Shown here: in pieces, positions 44,921 through 60,005 of the stretch
Layout: each line of letters begins with the position of its first letter
How positions within the stretch are numbered: position 1 is the first letter of the stretch
Assembly: GCF_038562415.1 (NCBI RefSeq)
Contig: NZ_JBCFBA010000017.1
Span: 1 to 64,000 of the forward strand
Direction: 5' to 3'
Source of the DNA: Solidesulfovibrio sp.
Lineage (GTDB): Bacteria > Desulfobacterota > Desulfovibrionia > Desulfovibrionales > Desulfovibrionaceae
Length of the DNA: 64,000 nucleotides
The notes under the pieces: model-generated
The model's database searches: none
The model's input: the letters and a program-made list of their open reading frames with translations, nothing else
What the model was told of the DNA's origin: nothing
Made by a program: the position numbers and the translations under genes

Positions 44921-46963
44921 CTAGTTCAGCCCCAGCGACTTAAACGCCGCCTGCCGAATGTCGCCAAAGAAGATAGGGTCCACTTTCTCCAAAACATCTG
45001 GGCTAACCTCGAGGAACTGCCGCTTGTTCTCGATGGGGATAAGCGCACGCTTAGCACCGTTATCCATCGCGACTTGAAGCGGCTCGACGAGTGATCGTAC
45101 AGGTTTGACGTTTCCTTGGATGCTCATGTCCCCGAGGACCAAGAGGCCCGGCTGCGGAGCCGCCCGCCGCAACGCTGAGTAAGCAGCTATGAAGAAGGCT
45201 ACGCCGACTTCTGCCACGACCTTGTTGCCCAGGAGGTCGATGGATTCGACGTGGAAATCGGATGTATCGAATTCTCTCCCCACTCCGAACGCGTTCTTGT
45301 TCGCGAGAAGGTGGCTAAACGCGCGGCTGACCGACTCCTTCATTTCCCCTGAAATTCCACCAGCAGGTTTCAGCTTGCCTGTTCCTGAAGAGAGGCTGAC
45401 CTCGACGCGGTAGAGCCCAACAGTGCCGTCGCCGCTAACCGAGGCCGTGTAGATGGTGCCTGGCGGTAGTGGGTTGGAGGAAATGAGATCGCGGCCGCCC
45501 TGTTCGGGAACTCCGACAAAGCGCTCCTCTCCGGTTTCACTCACCAGGTAGCTAAACGAGGTCTGGTAGTATTCAAAGGAGCCCATCTTCTTGAGCTGCT
45601 CTTTTACTCGCCTTCGTCCTTCAAGGGCGAGTTCCAGGATCTCGCCGAGATCCTCACGGGACACCTGGCCGTGGGGATGAAGGATCTTCACCAGGCCCGA
45701 CACGGTGCGCCGCACGGCTTTGCGGTCGCGAGCGTTTAGATGGGCACCAAGTGAGAAGTGGTGGTCGATGATCTCCGTGAAGTTGTGCTTTCGCAAATCG
45801 CGGAGAGCCTCGGCCAGATAGTCCACGACAAAGCCGTAGTGATCTGTGAAGTGCTCATTGCGCATCTTCGGCACTTCCCAGCCAGGCAGATAGAAATGCA
45901 GCCGGTCAATGAAAGCCATGTCGTCGCGAATTACGTCCGGCATGGGGGCGAAGAGATGCCCAGTCTGCACCATCACGTCGACAGGTTGCTGCGTGTTACC
46001 GAACATGGCGATGCTGGCATAGCCGGCCATCGCCTCCTGTCCTCGCTGGAACTGTCCGGACTCGCAGAAGGTTTTCATCATGGTGATGACCTCCTTAGGC
46101 ATTTTCTGGAGGTCGCCGACTTCGTCGAAGCCAATGGCGTCCCATATCTGTACCATCCCCTTATAGCGCCCCTGCTGCTGGCCGAAGAGGTTGGCCACAG
46201 TGGTCGGCCCTGTGAGCAGTGCTGCGTAAGGAGAGATCTCTTGGACGGCGTAGCTTTTCCCGGTGCCACGGGGCCCGAGCTCGACGAGATTGAAGTTGCG
46301 CTCACATAGCGGTATTAGGCGCGTCAGGAATAGCACCTTGAGCCGCCGTTCCATCACGGCGGGCTCGTAGCCCATGCTGCGCAAAATAAGGTCGAGCCAC
46401 TCGTCGGTCGTGAATTCGCTGCGGAGCCTCCGGTATTCCTCAAGGTCGAACGTTGCGAGCTGAATCGGTGTGAGCTTATCAATCCAGAATGGGTTCTTGC
46501 CCTTGGACTCATCGTCGTACTCGAAGCGCATGTCGATCTGTGCCCAGATGCCACCGGTGAGCAGCCGATCGAAGTCGCGCACGTAGTGGTCGGGGATGTG
46601 GACATTCTTATGTCCGAAATTCATCACCTCGGCCCAATACTGCGAATCAACGAGACGGACCTTCACCTTATCAATGAACGTGTGCTTGTGGCTCTCCTTG
46701 ACCTTGCTTTGCGCCTTCGTACTCTCATCCGGACGTATGTAGTTATCGGCCAGCGTGTCATTGACGACCTGCAAGCCCATCTGGATCGCCATTTCGTCGC
46801 TGGAGGCGCAGTACTTACCGAGCAGGTACTCAAGCACAAAAACTGGGACGTTCGCACCGACCTTGACCTTGCGGACTAGGTCCTTGCGCACGACTTTGCC
46901 GGCGAAAATCCGGTTGACCTTGTCGTCGAGAGTGTCTCTTGCGGGCGTCTGTTCGTTGCTCAT
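44921..46963 (-). CDS. brxL: BREX Lon-like AAA+ protein BrxL
   Basis: 680 residues. An AAA+ core with Walker A GPRGTGKS (~residue 250), FDEVGDLQK and AMFGN motifs is followed by a Lon-like C-terminal fold (LVLGDMSIQGNVKPVRSLVEP). The usual catalytic serine site of Lon proteases is replaced by an EVGVAFF segment, so proteolysis is doubtful, as known for BrxL. In type I BREX it forms DNA-binding rings and is needed to block phage replication. It is the last gene of the operon, two bases after pglZ. Confidence 0.9.
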   Translation of the reverse strand: MSNEQTPARDTLDDKVNRIFAGKVVRKDLVRKVKVGANVPVFVLEYLLGKYCASSDEMAIQMGLQVVNDTLADNYIRPDESTKAQSKVKESHKHTFIDKVKVRLVDSQYWAEVMNFGHKNVHIPDHYVRDFDRLLTGGIWAQIDMRFEYDDESKGKNPFWIDKLTPIQLATFDLEEYRRLRSEFTTDEWLDLILRSMGYEPAVMERRLKVLFLTRLIPLCERNFNLVELGPRGTGKSYAVQEISPYAALLTGPTTVANLFGQQQGRYKGMVQIWDAIGFDEVGDLQKMPKEVITMMKTFCESGQFQRGQEAMAGYASIAMFGNTQQPVDVMVQTGHLFAPMPDVIRDDMAFIDRLHFYLPGWEVPKMRNEHFTDHYGFVVDYLAEALRDLRKHNFTEIIDHHFSLGAHLNARDRKAVRRTVSGLVKILHPHGQVSREDLGEILELALEGRRRVKEQLKKMGSFEYYQTSFSYLVSETGEERFVGVPEQGGRDLISSNPLPPGTIYTASVSGDGTVGLYRVEVSLSSGTGKLKPAGGISGEMKESVSRAFSHLLANKNAFGVGREFDTSDFHVESIDLLGNKVVAEVGVAFFIAAYSALRRAAPQPGLLVLGDMSIQGNVKPVRSLVEPLQVAMDNGAKRALIPIENKRQFLEVSPDVLEKVDPIFFGDIRQAAFKSLGLN

Positions 46964-46965
46964 GA

Positions 46966-49506
46966 TTAAATCCCTAGCTTGACCGGCAACTCGCCAGACT
47001 GGTCAAGCACCGCATCTGTAGTGGGTTCCTGCACCACCACACGGATAGTGGTGCAGTCATCCCGAGTGAGCATTAGCCCAATGCTTGCTTCGGAGCCTGG
47101 TTTAATCTTCAGCACGCCGCTCGCCCGGTCGAAATCGGCACCAACGACCATGCCCGCCTGGCCGACTTGCTCGCTGCCGGAAACGAGCACTACGCGCAAT
47201 GCGATCAGATCGACTGTTAACAAGCTCGGCATCACAACCACGCGGACGCCGAAGGTTCGGTTCGTGATCTTATCCGGGAGGCTGCATAGCTGGACCACGT
47301 TTTTCTTGGTCAGCTTGGACTTATGCGATTGCATGCGTAGACTCAGCACCGGGATGATCAGCTCCTGCAGACTACATCCGCCGTGGTGGAAGCCAAGGCC
47401 GCCGCCTGCTTTTAAGACACCCAGGCTTGTCGGGAACACGAAGTCCAAGTCGGTCTGGTACCCGAGCTCCGCGCCGGTAACGCGGATTGTTCCGGGAGGC
47501 GTTGCCCCGCCACGACCGATCCAGCAGCGTCTGTGAATGTCGAGCGTGTCGCCACCGGGGTTGTCGGTGCGCATGTCCTCATCCTTGCGAATCGAGAACT
47601 GGTGTCCGTGGTCGGCGGTAATGACGAAGTTCTCGATGCCGGCCGTAGCGAGTTTCTTCACGGCGCGGGCGATGTTGCCGATGATTGTGTCCATCACTTG
47701 GCGCGCGAGGAGATCGCCATCCATCTCTCCCATGAAGTCGATCTCCTGGGAGCGAACCATCACGAGGGATGCATCTCCGACGAGCTGGCCGAGCTTGGAT
47801 GGAGGAGTTCCGAGAAGCTTGCCTAGGGTGAGCTCTGCCACGTCTGGCACTTTGGCCTTTAGGTATTTCAGGCGCTCGTTCAAGCTAGGCATGACCGCAC
47901 CCTCGACACTCGCCCCGAGCTTCCCATTGTGGTCCACGACCGTGAAGCTTGCTGACGATCCTGGAAGGAGGGCGGCCATTCCCACCGGCGTGATCGTCGG
48001 TAGAGCAGCGATGGCCGGGCGAACAGAAAGGTCTCGTGATCCTTGGAGCTGTTTCGCCAGGTCAACGCCCATCTCGAAGCGAAAAGCGTCAACAAGGAAG
48101 TAAGCGGTGGGGCCGCCCATTGTCTGGACCACCTCGGGGTAAATCTGGGTCTGGTGAAGAAGTCCAGACACGGTCCAGCCTGCTCCTGATAACGCTTTGA
48201 TGAAGCCTTCGGCCATACGTTTGAGGAGCTCTTCGTGTTCGCGCCGCACGACCGCGAGCGCCTTCTCGGTCTCAGGTTCTTCATCCATCTTCGCCGCCCA
48301 GGTTTCGAGGCTGCGCTGCAGCGCATCGACCTTATACCAGCCTTCATTGCCGGCATAGGCACTCACCCAGTAGGCAGGATTCGAACCCGTTTTTCCCATG
48401 CTCGGTCGGATGCGTTCGATCTCTTGCCCGAGCTCAGCCATCAGCCGGGATAGTTCCCACTGAGCCTGTCGTCGCATGGAACGATCGACCCAGAAGCTGC
48501 GGCCTCTATCAGCGACGATGAGGACGGCATCATCGTATCGCTTGGTCGCGATGAGTTCGCCAGCGTGGCCGAGCAGGTGACGTTCTTCAAAACGGAAGGT
48601 GTCGATTTTGCCAAGGTGGGCGGCATTAATATCTGCGCTCTCAAGGTTGAGGTCCGCGGCCGCCTTGTTTGCCAGAGCCACGTACTGTTCCGGATGCTTC
48701 AAACGGAGCGTCTCGGCGACCTCTCGCAGCCGCTCGATCTGCTCCAAACCGCTTACGCCGGGTACCATGCTGATCGTCGCCGGTGGCTCGCAACTCAGGT
48801 CGGACCGAAACTCACCGACGAGGACGTAGCGCAAGGTCTTCTCTCGCGCCTCGGTGACGCTTGAAGACTCTGGTAAATCGAGCCCCAGACGGACCTTGAT
48901 GAGCTTGAGCAGCTCCGGCCTCGCTTCTTTTTCTTCGATTGAGGAATCCTTGGACTCATCCGCCAGCCATGCCGCGATTATCACCTCACTCTTTTCGCCA
49001 CCAAAGAGCGTACGTAGAACCGAGGCCTGGGCACCATCCCCTGCTTGCGCGAGGAACGAGACGATATCTTCGTAGGTCACCGTGGCCGGGCGGAGCATCT
49101 CGTCAATCTGACCGTCGGTAAACTTCTTGCGCAGTACATTGAGAGCAAGGCGCTTGAGCTGTGGTTCGTAGCAAACTCCTCCTTTCTCCAGCTCCATTAA
49201 CACCGATGTCTGGCGGTCACGAGCAACGCCGGCCAGGTAGATGACGAGCGGTTCGGGCTTGTCGTGCGATGTGATAGGCTCGACAGCCGCGCGTAAACCG
49301 AAGAAGCTGCCTGTGTACCTAGCTAAGTAAGTGAGCCGGTCGCCGATGAATACCTGCGGTAGGTCGCAATAGCCCTTTCCGACTTCGGGGAGCTCACGGT
49401 CGAAGAAAGGCAAAAACTCGATCCTCGGGTCGTAAAAGACAACCACCAAGCTCTTCTTCAGCATGTCGTCGAGTTGTTGGACCAGGTACTCGTGGAATAG
49501 GTGCAT
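46966..49506 (-). CDS. pglZ: BREX alkaline-phosphatase-like protein PglZ
   Basis: 846 residues. The PglZ domain lies in the second half, with metal-ligand motifs YFLVDAFRFEMG and NFVITADHGHQFS, then GGATPPGTIRVTG and LGFHHGGCS. PglZ is a core BREX component required for methylation and defence. Its ATG overlaps the stop of the RelA/SpoT gene (TAATG). The N-terminal half (RIEFLPFFDRELPE...) matches longer type-A-like PglZ proteins. Confidence 0.9.
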   Translation of the reverse strand: MHLFHEYLVQQLDDMLKKSLVVVFYDPRIEFLPFFDRELPEVGKGYCDLPQVFIGDRLTYLARYTGSFFGLRAAVEPITSHDKPEPLVIYLAGVARDRQTSVLMELEKGGVCYEPQLKRLALNVLRKKFTDGQIDEMLRPATVTYEDIVSFLAQAGDGAQASVLRTLFGGEKSEVIIAAWLADESKDSSIEEKEARPELLKLIKVRLGLDLPESSSVTEAREKTLRYVLVGEFRSDLSCEPPATISMVPGVSGLEQIERLREVAETLRLKHPEQYVALANKAAADLNLESADINAAHLGKIDTFRFEERHLLGHAGELIATKRYDDAVLIVADRGRSFWVDRSMRRQAQWELSRLMAELGQEIERIRPSMGKTGSNPAYWVSAYAGNEGWYKVDALQRSLETWAAKMDEEPETEKALAVVRREHEELLKRMAEGFIKALSGAGWTVSGLLHQTQIYPEVVQTMGGPTAYFLVDAFRFEMGVDLAKQLQGSRDLSVRPAIAALPTITPVGMAALLPGSSASFTVVDHNGKLGASVEGAVMPSLNERLKYLKAKVPDVAELTLGKLLGTPPSKLGQLVGDASLVMVRSQEIDFMGEMDGDLLARQVMDTIIGNIARAVKKLATAGIENFVITADHGHQFSIRKDEDMRTDNPGGDTLDIHRRCWIGRGGATPPGTIRVTGAELGYQTDLDFVFPTSLGVLKAGGGLGFHHGGCSLQELIIPVLSLRMQSHKSKLTKKNVVQLCSLPDKITNRTFGVRVVVMPSLLTVDLIALRVVLVSGSEQVGQAGMVVGADFDRASGVLKIKPGSEASIGLMLTRDDCTTIRVVVQEPTTDAVLDQSGELPVKLGI

Positions 49507-50601
49507 TACTGAGTTCCTCCAGCAGAAGGAACCTGGGAACCAGAACCCTGCCCCTCACTCTGGCCGCCTTCGCGGTACTTTTTGAATCGAATGGCAAGTG
49601 AAACGAGTCGTGACGGACGCCCTTTACCCTTTCCAAGAGGATGTCTAACGATCACCTGATCAAGACGTTTACTAAGGAGGTGAACCAACAAGACATCTGA
49701 ATTGTCTATCCCAAGATCCCAGCCTGTATCCTCATTCGTTGCCAACCAATCTGAAAACCTCGTCAACTCTTCCTTAGCAGCCCCAATATCTTCGACGCCG
49801 ATAAATTGTTCCTTGAAAACCTTCGGAGTATTGAGCCCCTGAGCAATCAATTCTTCAAACACCTGGCCTGCTCGTTGACCGAGATCGCGAATACTGGACA
49901 AATACTCTCGCATACGCGTCACAAAATCGAACACGTCAACGAAAGGTTCCGTGTCGGTTCGATGTCGTTTCTCGGTCTCTTCCAGAAGATGCTTGATTAC
50001 TGTGTCTCCAGCGTGAAGTAGATGTCCAAGTTCCGTGAGTAGTTCATTTTCACGATCGGCTGGATCGCCCATCTGCGGTTTGTACCGTAGATCATGCTCT
50101 ACCTCGTTCCACACATGGGCCAACATACTGCTGACCTGGATTTCGCAACCCAAACCTTTCAGGTTTTCGTATGTGCCAATAAGCTCTTCTTCTGGTAAAT
50201 AGACTTGGCAATGAGTGGCACGATAGAATTTTTCAGTGCAATCTTTAATATCGACTTCGACTTCGTTGCCTTCCTTGCCAATGAAGGTCTTCTTGATAGC
50301 ATCTACGATACTTTGACGATCACGCTCCTCATACGTGGCTATGCGTACTCCTGCAAAATCTCCGACTCGTAAAAATACATCATCGACTGTGTTCAAGCTC
50401 GCAACCTCTTCAGGTTCACCTAGGTACTTGCGAAGCTTGCCTTCAAAGCGCTTCGGGTCTTTAGCCCTAAAAGTAACTTGACCACGAATAGCATTACCTT
50501 CAACTACATCAGCGCGACAAATTTCTTCAATTCGTTTTGCAAGTTTCAAATACCGATCGTATTCGCGCCAGTATCGCTGCACCGCCTCGACAATGATGGT
50601 T

Positions 50602-50615
<14 letters not shown>
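49506..50615 (-). CDS. RelA/SpoT-domain (alarmone-synthetase-like) protein in the BREX operon
   Basis: 369 residues. Residues ~35-180 carry the synthetase motifs of RelA/SpoT enzymes: RAKDPKRFEGKL (50-61), DFAGVRI (86-92), YRATH (131-135), EIQVSS (158-163, usually EIQIRT) and HVWNEVEHDLRYK (167-179). No hydrolase (HD) domain is present. The C-terminal ~170 residues are helical and unassigned. It overlaps pglX by 14 bp and pglZ by one base. Synthetases of this class make (p)ppGpp or modify tRNA ends (toxSAS, CapRel). I infer a signalling or growth-arrest arm of BREX; the product is unknown. Confidence 0.8.
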
Positions 50616-55074
<4,459 letters not shown>

Positions 55075-55087
55075 CCCTTCGATCTCC

Positions 55088-58000
55088 CTACTGCACAAGG
55101 ATCTTCTTGCCGGCGCCGATAAGCTCCAGACACTGCTCCTTGAGTCCGTCCAGTGCCTGATCGAGCTGATCTTCGGTTTCGATCCCTCCGGAGAAATAGC
55201 TCGAAGCCGTCACCCGCACGACGCGGGTGCCATCGACGTACCGGAGCACTTCCTCAATCGCCTGATTCAGCAGCCCTGGGCAGGCATGGACATCGGCCCG
55301 CAGCAGCGGGATCGACTGTGCAGCCCCATTCTTGGGATCCGCTCGCGAAGCGAGCGGTGCCAAAACGCGATTCTGCTGCTCCGCATTAAGCTGCTCCCAC
55401 CCTGGCGTAACCTTAACCCTGACAATCGCCTGCTCGTAGGACGCCACGCGGGCTTTTACGGCAGAGTCGTGCCGCTTCTTGTACTCGGTTTCGAGGTTCC
55501 GCGTATGCTCGTCGATCGCAGGAAGCTCACGGAAGAAGGTTTCCTTGGCCATTAGATCGCGGAGTTTCTCGGCGTGTCCACGGAGGGAAGGATCGAGGTC
55601 GGGCTCCTCTTCCAAGAACGGCCAAAGCGTTTCGAGCGTCTTCCTCGCTCTGCCAAGGTCGTGGAGCCTGGGCGTGGTCAGCGCCTGCGCGAGCTCGGCG
55701 CTCCGCTTCACCGCTTCCTTTATCTCCTTATGGGCAGTGTTGAATGTCAGAATAGCGTTGTCTTCCTTGCCGGCCCGGATCGACCGCATATGATCAAGCG
55801 CGCTACGCAGTACGTCCATACCGGGCAGGCTGTTCTCGCGTAGCAGCCCCAAGGCATCTTCAACGCCAACCTCTCGGGACGCTACCTCGGAGCGAATGGT
55901 TGACGCCGCGACACCGGCGTTCGAGATGTCGGGCATCGCCTTGCCAAAGGCAGCCTCGAAGGCCTGAGCAGCATCCGCCCAATCCTTCATGTCAGTCTCG
56001 TTAACCTTCGGGCGAAACGAGGCCTGCCGGAATAGGTTGTTGTTGGGGAAGGTGTTCTTTGCGTCGAGCGACAGAGCCGACTCGACCATTTGGCCCTTGC
56101 TCGTGGCCTCTACCTTTCCGGCACGAAGTAGGGCCACAACCAGGAGCCGGATAACATCGAAGTCCCAGCCGAAGGGCTCCTTGACGAACTCGTCGGCCAA
56201 GTAGCGTCCACTCGCAACCTCTCCATAGCTCGTTCGGTTCTCGATGCGGGCCAGCACCTCGGCGAGAGGGCCAGACTCGACGTTGAACACTAGATTGCCG
56301 CCCTGATCCCGGACTAATCCAAGGTCAGAGAAGACCGCGCCGAGACCGCGGAGGTTTTCTGTAGTCATTAATGACTCGAGATCCTTCTTGCCTACGCGGG
56401 CAGCGGCCTCCTCGAAGCGATCGAAGACCTCGGGGAGTGCCTGTGCCAGCACCTTGCCAGCGCTACGTGCGATGTCGGCTGCACCGTCCTCTGGGCTTCG
56501 GTCATTGCCGCGGAAAAAAATCGTCCCTGTGAGGAGCGCTTGTTTGATCAGACGGCGTAGCTCATCTTGATGACGCCTCTGGCGCAGCTTCTCTTCGGCC
56601 ACCAGCGCAGTCTCGTCCTTGGTCTGCGCCCCCCGTTCCTTGCGGGAGAGTATTTCCTTGGAACGGAAGAGCTCGACCGTCTCGCGGTCGATGGCCTCAT
56701 CGAGTGCCATGACCCAGAAGATGGCCTTGGCCTCAGTCTGGCTGCGCTTGCGCGCCTCTTCGACGCTTTCGGTGTAGTCCTTGCCGGCCTCGGCCAGAGT
56801 AAGGTGGGCTGGAATGTCGCCCTCTACCACTTCCCGCCCCCCCAGAAACAGCCCCGTCCTGAAGACCTTGATTTCAAGGAAGTTGTGCGAGGGCTGCGGC
56901 TGCCACAGCCCAGTGATGACTTCGGCGTGCAGACGGCTCACGTCTCCGGGCTTAGGGGAGAGGCTAGATCGCTGCCGCTCCCAATCGTCTTCGGCGGGTG
57001 TGGGAATGCGGTAGCCGTCGTCGCCCAGACGCACCATGTGCGCCTTCTCCAGGGCGGCGAGAGCGGCCTTCACGTCGACGAGCATTGAGTCGGCGTCAAT
57101 CATTGGATGCAGAGTCGCAGCGATGTTTTCTGCCGTCCTGTGGATACTACGCACATACTGCAGGAGGCAGGTGGACTTGGCCACTGCCTGCGCAAGCGAA
57201 TGCTCGACCTTCTTGCCAATGTCGTCAATCTTGCCGCGCACTTCGCTGCTAATGTTCCCGGCTACGAGGTCGTAGACTTGGTCGATGCGCGCCAGTGTGC
57301 CCACGGGCTTGCCCTGGAGGTCGACGTCGGGATGGATGAGGAGCTGTTGCGCAAGCTTGATGATGGTTCGATTGGCTCCCCCCACGTGTTTACTTGCACC
57401 GCCCTGGGTGCGCAGACCCGAGACCACCTGAATGATGAGGTCGATTTGATACGGCAGAAGTGGGTATAGGTCGACGAAGGCTTCGGTTGATAGCTCGGGC
57501 AACTTGATGTCGGCCGTCAGGCGCGTGTTATCGGTCAGCCGCCCGCGGTGCTCTTTGAAGAGCGCCCGCAGCATCGCCTCGGCATCAGCGTTTTTCGACA
57601 GGACGCGTTTGCTTGTGACCTCCGAAATATCTGATGGCTCGAGATGGACCTGGAGGGGGAACCGGTCCATGAGGCGGGCGAGCTCGACGCGCTTTTCGTC
57701 AAGACCTCCAACCAGCTCAGTGAGCTTCTCCTGCGAGGTGACGACCAACCACAACTTGCCTCGACCGATGCGGCCAAGGTTCTGCACGACCGCCTGTAGA
57801 TCAAGCATCTTCTGAACGTCGCGGGCGACGAACTGCCCAACCTCGTCGACCACGAAAAGCAAAGTCTTGCCTGGGCGGCGACGGCTCATGAGCTCCATAC
57901 CCCGCTTGGCTAGATCGCCAGCGGAGATGTCAGCGCGCCTGAGTGCGGACTCTCGCCAGCTATCAGCCGTCGGATAAGTGGCAGGATCAAGTTCGTGCAT

Positions 58001-58648
58001 CACTCGGCTCGCCTGCTGCACAGCGATCGCGATCTTGCCCTTCTCGACGTCCCAGTCCTTGTCGAAGACTTCACGGTACTTCTGCTTGAAGGTGTCGAGA
58101 CGACCGGCATCCTCTAGAGTGATTTCGAGCTCGGATAGATCGAGGTCGCGGGCGTACCCGAGGCTCTGGAGGAAGAGCCTATACATGATCTCAGTAATGC
58201 TCTGGTTGCCTGTGCGGATTCCGCGGTCCGTCGAGACGTCGAAAATTACTGCCTCCGTCGGAATCTGCTCGGCTATGTTGGTGAGGAGAACCTGCACCTT
58301 CTGGTCAGCCGTGCGCTTGCTGAGCATTTGGGCCGCGCCATGACCCAATATCTGCCGGTTCTCAAGTGCAAGCCCGAGGTACTTGGCGAAGCTCGACTTG
58401 CCTGAACCGAAGAAGCCCGAGACCCAAATGCCCACACCCTCGTGTGGCTTCTTGGGAGTTTCCCAATAATGATCGAAAATCTCGGTGAAATGCCCGCGGA
58501 TTGAGTCAGTCACCACGTACTCGGCTAGCTCATCGCGGATGATCTGCTCGTCGGCCTGGTCGACCTTGATCACTTCCTCGATACGCCGGGCGATATCGTT
58601 TGCGAACAGGCTGTTGATGGTCTTTTCAATCATCTGGTTCACCTTCAA
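55088..58648 (-). CDS. brxC: BREX P-loop protein BrxC
   Basis: 1186 residues. Walker A GFFGSGKS (78-85) is followed by a KTLLFVVDEVGQ Walker B, in an ORC/Cdc6-like ATPase, with long helical regions after it. BrxC is a core component in all BREX types. It overlaps brxB by four bases and ends 13 bp before pglX. Confidence 0.92.
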   Translation of the reverse strand: MKVNQMIEKTINSLFANDIARRIEEVIKVDQADEQIIRDELAEYVVTDSIRGHFTEIFDHYWETPKKPHEGVGIWVSGFFGSGKSSFAKYLGLALENRQILGHGAAQMLSKRTADQKVQVLLTNIAEQIPTEAVIFDVSTDRGIRTGNQSITEIMYRLFLQSLGYARDLDLSELEITLEDAGRLDTFKQKYREVFDKDWDVEKGKIAIAVQQASRVMHELDPATYPTADSWRESALRRADISAGDLAKRGMELMSRRRPGKTLLFVVDEVGQFVARDVQKMLDLQAVVQNLGRIGRGKLWLVVTSQEKLTELVGGLDEKRVELARLMDRFPLQVHLEPSDISEVTSKRVLSKNADAEAMLRALFKEHRGRLTDNTRLTADIKLPELSTEAFVDLYPLLPYQIDLIIQVVSGLRTQGGASKHVGGANRTIIKLAQQLLIHPDVDLQGKPVGTLARIDQVYDLVAGNISSEVRGKIDDIGKKVEHSLAQAVAKSTCLLQYVRSIHRTAENIAATLHPMIDADSMLVDVKAALAALEKAHMVRLGDDGYRIPTPAEDDWERQRSSLSPKPGDVSRLHAEVITGLWQPQPSHNFLEIKVFRTGLFLGGREVVEGDIPAHLTLAEAGKDYTESVEEARKRSQTEAKAIFWVMALDEAIDRETVELFRSKEILSRKERGAQTKDETALVAEEKLRQRRHQDELRRLIKQALLTGTIFFRGNDRSPEDGAADIARSAGKVLAQALPEVFDRFEEAAARVGKKDLESLMTTENLRGLGAVFSDLGLVRDQGGNLVFNVESGPLAEVLARIENRTSYGEVASGRYLADEFVKEPFGWDFDVIRLLVVALLRAGKVEATSKGQMVESALSLDAKNTFPNNNLFRQASFRPKVNETDMKDWADAAQAFEAAFGKAMPDISNAGVAASTIRSEVASREVGVEDALGLLRENSLPGMDVLRSALDHMRSIRAGKEDNAILTFNTAHKEIKEAVKRSAELAQALTTPRLHDLGRARKTLETLWPFLEEEPDLDPSLRGHAEKLRDLMAKETFFRELPAIDEHTRNLETEYKKRHDSAVKARVASYEQAIVRVKVTPGWEQLNAEQQNRVLAPLASRADPKNGAAQSIPLLRADVHACPGLLNQAIEEVLRYVDGTRVVRVTASSYFSGGIETEDQLDQALDGLKEQCLELIGAGKKILVQ

Positions 58649-59223
58649 AAGATCTTTGGCCGATAGTTGTGTTCGGCATCGAGGACTCCCATGAACCGGA
58701 GGCCTGCTGCACCGTCGAGCTCACCCGGGTAGAAAAGTACAGCTGGAACATGCACCTTCCCCTTGAGCTGCTCGAGCAGGGAAGAGGTTCGGTAGATTGG
58801 GAATAGTGCACCAGCCCGCACGATGAAAACTATGTCACGCAGAGGAGTTACATCCGGGGGGATTCGCGAGGCAACCAAATCATCCAGAGGGCAGTACTCG
58901 CTGATCACTTGGTGGATTGTCTCGACCGTAGCCTCCAGGCCAACCGACTTCTCGGCATCGGCGAGAGCTTTGGTGTCGAGACCTTCAGCCTCGAGGGCCG
59001 CCGTCATACATTCCGCAAGGGAGATCGTAGTCACACGCTTGCCCGCCTGCTCGAGCCGTGTCCTGAGAAGCCCCATCTCTTGGCGGATTAGGAACTCGTC
59101 TTCGGGCGGGTAGCGAAAGATGGCGTACGGCATATCGTGGTACGCGCTGATGTACGGGCGCGGATCGCCTTGTTTAAGGGCTAACTCGAGTTGGCCCGTG
59201 AGCCTTTCCTTCCAGTCCGTCAT
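58645..59223 (-). CDS. brxB: BREX protein BrxB (DUF1788)
   Basis: 192 residues from ATG 59223, which overlaps the brxA stop by four bases. DUF1788 features: YEDM-like AYHDMPYAIFRYPPEDEFLIR, then DIVFIVRAGALFPIYRTSSLLEQL and VHVPAVLFYPGEL near the end. It is a small core BREX protein of unknown biochemical role. Confidence 0.9.
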   Translation of the reverse strand: MTDWKERLTGQLELALKQGDPRPYISAYHDMPYAIFRYPPEDEFLIRQEMGLLRTRLEQAGKRVTTISLAECMTAALEAEGLDTKALADAEKSVGLEATVETIHQVISEYCPLDDLVASRIPPDVTPLRDIVFIVRAGALFPIYRTSSLLEQLKGKVHVPAVLFYPGELDGAAGLRFMGVLDAEHNYRPKIF

Positions 59224-60005
59224 GAGCAAAGCTCCTTTGCGAATTCGGCAACTGACCCACAGGGCAGCGTGAGCTGTGCTAGGCTGCCGGCGACCTCGTA
59301 GTGGAGCTTTCTGAACTGGTGCAGGCGAAGAAGTTCGCGTTCCACGTCCGAGGAGTCCATTAGGAACATGTGCCAGTCTTCCGAGTCGATAACCTTCCTC
59401 GCGTTTGACTCGCCCTCAACCATCGCGTGTAACAGATAAAGCAGGCTCTGTTCGGGGAGGTGATACGACGTATACTCTTTATGCTGACCCCCGGTCAGCA
59501 GGGCGAAGTCAACGGCTATCTTAAGCAAAGCAGAGGCTACCCGTTTCGTGGTTGCCTCTGTCCACGTACCCGACCACTCGATGTCATTTTTCTTGCCTAA
59601 CTCTTTGAGATACAGGACGACGTCATTGGTATGCAGGCGATAAGTTCCTTTGATGAACTGTGGGTAGAGCCAGTTCACCAAAAAGTCGCGAAGCAGGAAC
59701 TCATCGCGTGTCATGTGCCACAGGAGCAGTGGCTTCCAGATTTCGCGGTCGCAGCCAGCACGTGCAAGATCAACCAACACGCGGTCGCGGTTCTCAGGAT
59801 CGAATCGACGATTAAGCACCCAGGCGACGTCGCGTGCCCAGTGCGCGCTCGTCGCGCCGATGCTGTTCTCCTCGCGGACCCGTCGTAGGTTCTCGAGGCG
59901 CGATACCGAAAAATCCCAATCCTGCAATATTGCCAAAGTCTCATTGATCAGTGAGCCCTTGATGATCGTGAACGAGGAAACGACGCGTGAACGTGTTTCT
60001 GCCAT
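59220..60005 (-). CDS. brxA: BREX protein BrxA (DUF1819)
   Basis: 261 residues. DUF1819 hallmarks are SFTIIKGSLINETLAIL at the N-terminus, ALLLWHMTRDEFLLRDFLVNWLY-like residues (LLLWHMTRDEFLLRDF) and the helical C-terminus. BrxA is a small DNA-binding, winged-helix-containing protein. It starts next to the stop of brxE. Confidence 0.9.
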   Translation of the reverse strand: MAETRSRVVSSFTIIKGSLINETLAILQDWDFSVSRLENLRRVREENSIGATSAHWARDVAWVLNRRFDPENRDRVLVDLARAGCDREIWKPLLLWHMTRDEFLLRDFLVNWLYPQFIKGTYRLHTNDVVLYLKELGKKNDIEWSGTWTEATTKRVASALLKIAVDFALLTGGQHKEYTSYHLPEQSLLYLLHAMVEGESNARKVIDSEDWHMFLMDSSDVERELLRLHQFRKLHYEVAGSLAQLTLPCGSVAEFAKELCS